DNA of 64,000 nucleotides from Microbacterium aurum (GTDB taxonomy: Bacteria; Actinomycetota; Actinomycetes; Actinomycetales; Microbacteriaceae), in the NCBI RefSeq assembly GCF_016907815.1, contig NZ_JAFBCQ010000001.1, positions 2,294,001 through 2,358,000 on the forward strand, written 5' to 3'. A program made the translations under genes and the position numbers. Each line of letters opens with the position of its first letter. The stretch's first letter is position 1. The notes under the pieces were generated by a model. It searched no databases. It was given only the letters and a program-made list of their open reading frames with translations, and was not told the DNA's origin. This document shows, in pieces, positions 58,639 to 64,000 of this stretch.

Positions 58639-58650
58639 GCCTCCATTGTC
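58636..58650 (-). promoter_or_regulatory. Leaderless promoter of the TRIC-like gene
   Basis: GACAAT (58645-58650, minus strand), 6 nt, GTG. It forms a divergent leaderless pair with the recO promoter. Confidence 0.5.
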
Positions 58651-58662
58651 CCCGGTGGCAGG

Positions 58663-58677
58663 GATAATCGATAAGTG
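58663..58677 (+). promoter_or_regulatory. Leaderless promoter of recO
   Basis: GATAAT (58663-58668), 6 nt, GTG at 58675. Confidence 0.55.
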
Positions 58678-59415
58678 CCCACCTACCGCGACGAAGTCGT
58701 GGTCCTGCGTACCCACAAGCTCGGGGAGGCGGACCGCATTGTGACGATGCTCAGCCGCCGTCACGGTAAGGTGCGTGCCGTCGCCAAGGGTGTGCGTCGC
58801 ACCTCATCGCGGTTCGGCGCACGGCTCGAACCGTTCATGGTCGCCGACGTCCAGCTGTACCAGGGGCGAACGCTGGACATCGTGCAGCAGGCCGAGTCGC
58901 TCGGCGCGTACGGTGCGCAGATCGCCACGCACTACGACCGCTACACCGCCGCGCACGCCATGGTCGAGACGGCCGACCGGCTGAACGAGGCTGAGGCGAC
59001 ACCGCAGCAGTACCTGTTGCTGGTCGGTGGCCTCCGGACCCTCTCGCAAGGCGGTCACGCGCCGCGCTCCGTCCTGGACTCCTACCTGCTGCGCGCGATG
59101 GCGCTGTCGGGCTGGGCTCCCGCGCTCGACGAGTGCGCCCGCTGCGGCACCGTAGGTCCGCACGACTGGTTCGTCGCGCAGCTGGGCGGCGTCGTCTGCG
59201 GCGACTGCGCCCCGGCGGGCTCGGCCCGCATCCGCCCCGAGACCGGCGCGCTGCTGCGCGCCCTCATCGCCGGCGAGTGGGACGAGGTGGATGCCGCCGC
59301 CGAAGCGGCGACCGCCGCCGCATCCGGTCTCGTCGCCGCCTACACGCAGTGGCATCTGGAGCGCGGCATCCGCTCCCTGTCGCTGGTGGACCACCGAGCG
59401 GGGCCTGCCCGATGA
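58675..59415 (+). CDS. recO: DNA repair protein RecO
   Basis: RecO loads RecA with RecF and RecR at gaps. The 246-residue protein has the N-terminal OB fold ([38 protein letters not shown]), a helical core and four zinc-binding Cys (CARCGTVGP and CGDCAP). The GTG start at 58675 coincides with the predicted transcription start. It overlaps uppS by ATGA, a frequent pairing in actinobacteria. Confidence 0.95.
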   Translation: MPTYRDEVVVLRTHKLGEADRIVTMLSRRHGKVRAVAKGVRRTSSRFGARLEPFMVADVQLYQGRTLDIVQQAESLGAYGAQIATHYDRYTAAHAMVETADRLNEAEATPQQYLLLVGGLRTLSQGGHAPRSVLDSYLLRAMALSGWAPALDECARCGTVGPHDWFVAQLGGVVCGDCAPAGSARIRPETGALLRALIAGEWDEVDAAAEAATAAASGLVAAYTQWHLERGIRSLSLVDHRAGPAR

Positions 59416-60224
59416 GCCCCAAGCCGTATACCCACCGCGACGCCGTCGCCTACCGGCCGCTGGACTGGACCGGCATCCATCCGCCGGCCTTCCCGAAGGG
59501 CGGCGTGCCGAACCACGTCGCGATCGTGATGGACGGCAACGGCCGCTGGGCGAACCGTCGCGGGCTCACGCGCATCGAAGGACACCGGGCGGGCGAGGAG
59601 GTGCTGCTCGACGTCGTCGCGGGCGCCATCCAGGCCGGCGTTCGTCACCTCAGCGTGTACGCCTTCTCCACGGAGAACTGGGCGCGCTCGCCCGAGGAGG
59701 TGCGCTTCCTCATGGGCTACAACCGCGACGTGCTGCACCGTCGACGTGATCAGCTCAACGAGTGGGGGGTGCGGATCCGCTGGGCGGGACGCAAGCCGCG
59801 CCTGTGGGGATCGGTCATCAAGGAGCTGCAGTTCGCCGAGCAGCTGACGGCGGGCAACGACACGCTCACGCTCACGATGTGCATCAACTACGGCGGACGT
59901 CACGAGATCATCGACGCGATGCGCGCGATGGGGGAGCAGATCGCCGCCGGTCATCTGAAGCCCGCGGCGATCACCGAGAAGACGCTGCGGCGGCACCTGT
60001 ACGTCCCGGACATGCCCGATGTCGACCTGTTCCTGCGCTCCAGCGGCGAGCAGCGCACATCGAACTTCTTGCTGTGGGAATCCGCCTATGCGGAGATGGT
60101 GTTCCTCGACACCCTGTGGCCCGACTTCTCGCGCACCGACCTGTGGGGCGCCATCGAGCTGTACCTCGGCCGCAACCGCCGCTTCGGCGGCGCCGTGGAC
60201 GCGCCGACGGCCGCTGCGGAATAG
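59412..60224 (+). CDS. uppS: Isoprenyl (undecaprenyl) diphosphate synthase
   Basis: This cis-prenyltransferase makes the lipid carrier for cell-wall synthesis. The 270-residue protein has [27 protein letters not shown] (catalytic Asp41), [26 protein letters not shown] and [25 protein letters not shown]. The chain length cannot be told from the sequence, since actinobacteria often have two cis-prenyltransferases. The ATG overlaps the recO stop. Confidence 0.95.
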   Translation: MSPKPYTHRDAVAYRPLDWTGIHPPAFPKGGVPNHVAIVMDGNGRWANRRGLTRIEGHRAGEEVLLDVVAGAIQAGVRHLSVYAFSTENWARSPEEVRFLMGYNRDVLHRRRDQLNEWGVRIRWAGRKPRLWGSVIKELQFAEQLTAGNDTLTLTMCINYGGRHEIIDAMRAMGEQIAAGHLKPAAITEKTLRRHLYVPDMPDVDLFLRSSGEQRTSNFLLWESAYAEMVFLDTLWPDFSRTDLWGAIELYLGRNRRFGGAVDAPTAAAE

Positions 60225-60253
60225 AACCCGGCCCGCTCGCCGTTGCACCCGAT

Positions 60254-60934
60254 GTGACGGAGAAGATCAAGATCGACGTGTGGAGCGACATCGCCTGCCC
60301 GTGGTGCTACATCGGCAAGCGGAACCTCGAGAACGGGCTGGCGCAGACAGCTGCCGACTCGGATGCCCCGCAGGTGGAGGTGACCTTCCACTCCTACGAG
60401 CTGTCGCCGGATACGCCGGTGGACTTCGAGGGCGATGAGATCGACTTCCTCGCGGGACACAAAGGGATGCCGCGGGAGCGCGTCAAGGAGATGCTCGACA
60501 ACGTGACCGGGGTCGCCGCGAAGGCCGGCCTCGAGTACCGGTTCGACCTGCTGCAGCACACCAACACGGTGAAGGCGCATGAACTGCTGCATTTCGCGAA
60601 GGCGCAGGGCCGCCAGCACGAGATGGCCGAGCGCCTGATGTCGGCGTACTTCACCGAAGGACGCCACGTCGGCCGCATCGACGACCTCGTGGAACTCGCC
60701 ACGGAGGCGGGGCTGGATGCCGACGCGGCGCGCGACGCGCTGCAGTCCGGACGCTACCTCGCCCACGTCCACGCCGATCAGGCGCAGGCGCAGGCATACG
60801 GCATCCAGGGCGTGCCGTTCTTCGTCATCGACGGCAAGTACGGCGTGTCGGGCGCCCAGCCGGCGGACGCCTTCGCGCAGATCGCCCGCCAGGTCTGGGC
60901 CGAGAAGCAGCAGACCGCGCCGCAGCAGGCGTAG
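60254..60934 (+). CDS. DsbA family oxidoreductase (FrnE-like)
   Basis: The 226-residue thioredoxin-fold protein has CPWCYIGKR at residues 15-22, with the DsbA-type CPWC active site, an inserted helical domain and the cis-Pro loop GVPFFVIDGKYGVSGAQ. No signal peptide is present, so it acts in the cytoplasm as do FrnE-like proteins, with possible roles in oxidative stress. The GTG at 60254 is used, since the preceding ATG is followed at once by TGA. Confidence 0.93.
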   Translation: MTEKIKIDVWSDIACPWCYIGKRNLENGLAQTAADSDAPQVEVTFHSYELSPDTPVDFEGDEIDFLAGHKGMPRERVKEMLDNVTGVAAKAGLEYRFDLLQHTNTVKAHELLHFAKAQGRQHEMAERLMSAYFTEGRHVGRIDDLVELATEAGLDADAARDALQSGRYLAHVHADQAQAQAYGIQGVPFFVIDGKYGVSGAQPADAFAQIARQVWAEKQQTAPQQA

Positions 60935-60938
60935 CGGC

Positions 60939-61046
60939 TCAACGGTCGTCGGCGGCGCTGCGCAGCGACAGGGTGCGCAGCCGCCGATTGCCGAGCAGCA
61001 GGGCCACAATCGCGGTGAGGGCGACGCCGTAGACGGCGAACGGCAC
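60939..61046 (-). CDS. Possible single-pass membrane microprotein (35 aa)
   Basis: The frame VPFAVYGVALTAIVALLLGN, then RRLRTLSLRSAADDR, forms one hydrophobic helix and a basic tail, and starts 20 bp after the glutathione peroxidase stop. It could be a coupled membrane microprotein with a GTG start or a remnant. Upstream continuation of the frame enters the peroxidase gene and is not meaningful. Confidence 0.35.
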   Translation of the reverse strand: MPFAVYGVALTAIVALLLGNRRLRTLSLRSAADDR

Positions 61047-61066
61047 CCGGGGCGCGGGGCCGAGCG

Positions 61067-61570
61067 TCAGGACGCCAGGCTCGCCTCGATCGCGGCGACG
61101 ATCTCCGGCGCGTCGGGCTTGGTCTGCGGGCGGAACCGGTGCACGGTGCCCTCGGGCGTCAGCAGGAACTTCTCGAAGTTCCACATGATCGGTCCCTTCG
61201 CACCCTCGGCGTTCTTCGCCTTCTTGAGCGCCTTGTACAGCGGAGCGGCGTGCGAGCCGTTCACGCGGACCTTCTCCATGATCGGGAAGCTCACACCCCA
61301 GGTGACCGCGCAGTACTCCAGGATCTCCTCCATCGAGCCGGGCTCCTGACCCATGAACTGGTTGCAGGGAAAGCCCACCACCTGGAATCCCCGGTCGCCG
61401 TAGGTGCGCTGCAGCTCTTCGAGCTGCTCGTACTGCGGCGTCAGCCCGCACTTGGAGGCGACGTTGACGACCAGGACGGTCTTGCCGGCGTACTCGGCGA
61501 GGGTGTGCTCGGTGCCGTCGGCGTCGACGAAGGGGATGTCGCGGATGTCCACAGTCTGGGTGTCGGGCAT
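61067..61570 (-). CDS. Glutathione peroxidase-like thiol peroxidase
   Basis: It reduces hydroperoxides, probably with thioredoxin or mycothiol-linked electrons in actinobacteria. The 167-residue protein has catalytic Cys41 in NVASKCGLTPQYEQLE, the Gln of GFPCNQFMGQEPG, the Trp/Asn of IMWNFEKFLL, and a typical resolving Cys candidate within GFPC. Selenocysteine is not used. The ATG at 61570 is chosen over 61609 because TATCGT lies 7 nt upstream. Confidence 0.93.
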   Translation of the reverse strand: MPDTQTVDIRDIPFVDADGTEHTLAEYAGKTVLVVNVASKCGLTPQYEQLEELQRTYGDRGFQVVGFPCNQFMGQEPGSMEEILEYCAVTWGVSFPIMEKVRVNGSHAAPLYKALKKAKNAEGAKGPIMWNFEKFLLTPEGTVHRFRPQTKPDAPEIVAAIEASLAS

Positions 61571-61583
61571 GTTGTCCACGATA
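61568..61583 (-). promoter_or_regulatory. Leaderless promoter of the peroxidase gene
   Basis: TATCGT (61578-61583, minus strand), 7 nt, ATG. It faces the dus promoter at 61620 in a divergent arrangement. Confidence 0.45.
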
Positions 61584-61619
61584 GGCCCGGCATCCGCCTT
61601 CGTCGGCACCCGAGTCTGG

Positions 61620-61635
61620 GAGAATGGACAGGATG
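61620..61635 (+). promoter_or_regulatory. Leaderless promoter of dus
   Basis: GAGAAT (61620-61625), 7 nt, ATG at 61633; supports the second of two nearby ATG codons as the true start. Confidence 0.45.
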
Positions 61636-62796
61636 TCCACCCTCGTCACCCCCGCCGCGCTTCGCATCGGCCCCATCGCGCTGGATGCGCCGGTCGTGCT
61701 CGCGCCGATGGCGGGCATCACCAACACCGCTTTCCGGCGGCTGTGCCGAGAATACGGCGCGGGTTTGTACGTGTCGGAGATGATCACGACGCGCGCGCTG
61801 GTGGAACGCAACGCCACCACGATGCGGCTGATCACCCACCACGAGTCCGAGACGCCGCGGTCGATCCAGCTGTACGGTGTCGACCCCGCGACGACCGAGG
61901 CGGCCGTGCGGCTGCTGGTCGAGGAGGACCGCGCCGACCACATCGACCTCAACTTCGGCTGCCCGGTCCCGAAGGTCACCCGCAAGGGCGGGGGAGCGGC
62001 GCTGCCCTGGAAGCTCGGCCTGTTCCGCGAGATCGTCACGCGCGCGGCGCGCGCCGCGGGGGAGGTCCCGCTGACCGTCAAGATGCGCAAGGGCATCGAC
62101 GGCGACCACCTCACCTACCTCGACGCCGGCCGCATCGCGGAGGATGCCGGGGTCGCCGCCGTCGCGCTGCACGCCCGCACCGCGGCGGAGTTCTACTCCG
62201 GAACGGCGGACTGGGACGCCATCACGCGTCTGAAAGAGGCGGTCACGAGCGTCCCGGTGCTCGGCAACGGCGACATCTGGTCGGCGGAGGACGCCGTCCG
62301 GATGATGGCGGAGACCGGCTGCGACGGTGTCGTCGTCGGCCGTGGGTGCCTCGGTCGCCCGTGGCTGTTCGGCGACCTCGCCCGGGCGCTGGGTGGGCCG
62401 GGGGCTGCGGCGGGCGCGCCGGTGGACGCGACGCTCGGCTTCGTCGCCCGCGCCTTCCGCCGCCACGCCGAGCTTCTCGTCGAGTTCTTCGAGGACGAAG
62501 ACCGGGGATGCCGCGACATCCGCAAGCACGTCGCCTGGTACTTCAAGGGCTATCCCGTCGGCGGCGAGACGCGCGCGCAGCTCGCGACCGTGTCGAGCCT
62601 CGCCGAGATCGATGCGCTGCTGGCGACCCTCGACCTGGACGCGCCGTACCCGGGTGCCGCCGCGGAGGGCCAGCGCGGCCGTGCCGGTACGCCCAAACGT
62701 CCCGCGCTGCCGGATGGCTGGCTGGCCAGCCGCGACCTCGGCGCCGAGGCCAGCCGCACGCTCGCCGAAGCCGAAGTGGACAGCAGCGGTGGCTGA
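61633..62796 (+). CDS. dusB: tRNA-dihydrouridine synthase
   Basis: It reduces uridine to dihydrouridine in tRNA D-loops with FMN and NADPH. The 387-residue TIM-barrel protein has VLAPMAGITNTAFRRLCREYG, the catalytic Cys in LNFGCPVPKVTRKGGGAAL (about residue 107), VKMRKGIDGDHLTYLDAG and VVVGRGCLGRPWLFGDL. ATG 61633 is favoured over 61624 because of the -10 spacing. The stop overlaps the dgt GTG by 8 nt. The DusB subclass is chosen by analogy. Confidence 0.92.
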   Translation: MSTLVTPAALRIGPIALDAPVVLAPMAGITNTAFRRLCREYGAGLYVSEMITTRALVERNATTMRLITHHESETPRSIQLYGVDPATTEAAVRLLVEEDRADHIDLNFGCPVPKVTRKGGGAALPWKLGLFREIVTRAARAAGEVPLTVKMRKGIDGDHLTYLDAGRIAEDAGVAAVALHARTAAEFYSGTADWDAITRLKEAVTSVPVLGNGDIWSAEDAVRMMAETGCDGVVVGRGCLGRPWLFGDLARALGGPGAAAGAPVDATLGFVARAFRRHAELLVEFFEDEDRGCRDIRKHVAWYFKGYPVGGETRAQLATVSSLAEIDALLATLDLDAPYPGAAAEGQRGRAGTPKRPALPDGWLASRDLGAEASRTLAEAEVDSSGG

Positions 62797-64000
62797 TCCG
62801 GCCGGCATCGAGGTCGCCCCGGGGCGCCCTGCCGGGTACGACGCGCACGACGCGGAGCGGTTCGCACCGGAGCAGCACCGCTCTCAGCGCGACAGTTTCG
62901 CTCGTGACCGGGCCCGCGTCCTGCACTCCGCGGCGCTGCGACGCCTCGCGTCCAAGACGCAGGTGCTGAGCCCCGCCAGCCCCGCGGACTTCGCCCGCAA
63001 CCGCCTGACGCATTCGCTCGAGGTCGCGCAGGTCGGTCGCGAACTCGCGATCGCGCTGGAATTGTCGCCCGACGTCGTCGACACCGCGTGCCTCAGCCAC
63101 GACATCGGACACCCGCCGTTCGGCCACAACGGCGAGCGGGCGCTCAACGAGTGGGCCGAGGACATCGGCGGGTTCGAGGGCAACGCGCAGACCCTCCGCA
63201 TCCTCTCCCGGCTCGAGCCCAAGGTCATCGCGGCGGACGGCCGCAGCGTCGGGCTGAACCTCACCCGCGCGAGCCTCGACGCGACGTGCAAGTATCCGTG
63301 GACGTCCGAGCACGCGGTTCCCGATCCCGGCGGACGCGACAAGTTCGGCGTCTACGCGGAAGACGAAGCCGTGTTCGCGTGGCTGCGCGAGGGGGCGCCG
63401 GGGCGGGTGCGCTGCATCGAAGCCGAGGTCATGGATCTGTCCGACGACATCGCCTACTCCGTGCACGACTTCGAGGACGCCGTGCTCAACGGCTACCTCG
63501 ATCCGGCCCGACTGGCCGACGCCCGCGAGCACGAGGCGCTGCTGAGCGCCATCCAGACCTGGGTCGGCTACGGCTTCGGCCGCGACGAGCTCGCCGACGC
63601 CCTCTACCGCCTCACCCGGATGCCCGAGTGGCTGACCTCGTTCGACGGCTCGCGGGCCGCGGTGGCGGGCCTGAAGAACCTCACCTCCGATCTCATCGGA
63701 CGCTTCGCGCGTGCCGCGACGGCGGCCACCCGCGAGCACTACGACGTACCGGTGCTCACGCGTTTCCGCGGCCGCGTCGTGGTGCCGCGGATCATCGAGG
63801 CCGAGATGGCGGTGCTGAAGGGCATCATCGGCGCCTTCGTCGTGACGATCGACGGCCGGCGCGGGCTCTACAAGGAGCAGCGTCGCGTGCTCAAGCGCCT
63901 CGCGACGGCGCTCTGGGAGCGGCCAGAACGGCTGGACCGCCTGCACGCGGAGGATTTCGCCGCGGCATCCACCGACGCGCAGCGAAAGCGCGTCGTCGTC
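62789..64000 (+). CDS. dgt: dGTP triphosphohydrolase-like protein, 3' end outside window
   Basis: It cleaves dGTP to deoxyguanosine and tripolyphosphate, lowering dNTP pools. The visible 404 codons stay open to the end of the window. The HD-domain metal ligands are visible: His75 in RNRLTHSLEVAQVG and the His-Asp pair 104-105 in CLSHDIGHPPFGHNGER; the EVMDLSDDIAYSVHDFED segment supplies the later Asp. GTG 62789 is chosen, overlapping the dus stop. In many actinobacteria dnaG follows. Confidence 0.95.
   Translation, partial: MADPAGIEVAPGRPAGYDAHDAERFAPEQHRSQRDSFARDRARVLHSAALRRLASKTQVLSPASPADFARNRLTHSLEVAQVGRELAIALELSPDVVDTACLSHDIGHPPFGHNGERALNEWAEDIGGFEGNAQTLRILSRLEPKVIAADGRSVGLNLTRASLDATCKYPWTSEHAVPDPGGRDKFGVYAEDEAVFAWLREGAPGRVRCIEAEVMDLSDDIAYSVHDFEDAVLNGYLDPARLADAREHEALLSAIQTWVGYGFGRDELADALYRLTRMPEWLTSFDGSRAAVAGLKNLTSDLIGRFARAATAATREHYDVPVLTRFRGRVVVPRIIEAEMAVLKGIIGAFVVTIDGRRGLYKEQRRVLKRLATALWERPERLDRLHAEDFAAASTDAQRKRVVV

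Overview
The window is high-GC chromosomal DNA from an actinobacterium. Gene content and order (valS; ileS-folC-DUF4233-ndk; RNase E-rplU-rpmA-obg-proB-proA; nadD-rsfS; leuS-comEA-comEC-holA-rpsT; lepA-hemW-hrcA-dnaJ-rsmE; HIT-phoH-ybeY-corC-era-leuA-recO-uppS-dus-dgt) point to the family Microbacteriaceae, most probably Microbacterium or a close relative. This is inferred from memory of the families and synteny, not from a search.

Layout. 1-4668: tail of an ArsR-like regulator, a small coupled gene, valS with a small coupled gene on the minus strand, then an AbiEi-like/DUF559 gene bracketed by two copies of an 82-bp direct repeat. 4818-11875: a minus-strand acetyltransferase and pentapeptide-repeat pair, then the ileS operon, preceded by a T-box leader. 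11928-22713: VKOR-like protein, RNase E/G, ribosomal proteins L21 and L27, Obg, proline biosynthesis, NAD biosynthesis and ribosome silencing. 22788-25027: tRNA-Ala(GGC) with terminator and an N-acetylglucosamine-type PTS permease. 25078-29000: SRAP protein, App1-like phosphatase, DedA protein and PabB. 29048-36223: leuS, DNA-uptake genes comEA and comEC, holA and rpsT. 36361-43760: an MFS remnant, an alpha/beta hydrolase, a very large secreted nuclease-nucleotidase and an IS110-family element. 43761-50336: lepA, hemW and the CIRCE-controlled hrcA-dnaJ heat-shock operon, with a carboxylesterase remnant between hemW and hrcA. 50338-64000: rsmE, the phoH-ybeY-corC-era cluster, a frameshifted DUF1295 gene, leuA behind a leucine-rich leader peptide, recO, uppS, a FrnE-like thioredoxin-fold protein, glutathione peroxidase, dus and the start of dgt, which runs off the window.

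How it works together. Most of the window is housekeeping: three aminoacyl-tRNA synthetases, translation and ribosome assembly factors, proline, leucine, folate and NAD biosynthesis, and DNA repair. Many genes are coupled through 4-nt ATGA or GTGA overlaps. Two amino-acid-sensing RNA leaders are visible: a translational T-box for isoleucine upstream of ileS, and a Leu-codon leader peptide upstream of leuA. A CIRCE operator marks HrcA autoregulation.

I see no CRISPR array, prophage, biosynthetic cluster or clearly new multi-gene system. The least ordinary signals are these: about eighteen -10 hexamers placed 6-9 nt before a start codon (leaderless promoters, several in divergent pairs); the highly iterated oligomer GGATGCC/GGCATCC; the repeat-flanked DUF559 gene; large palindromic intergenic elements; three decaying genes; and a possible bridge-RNA region of the IS110 element.
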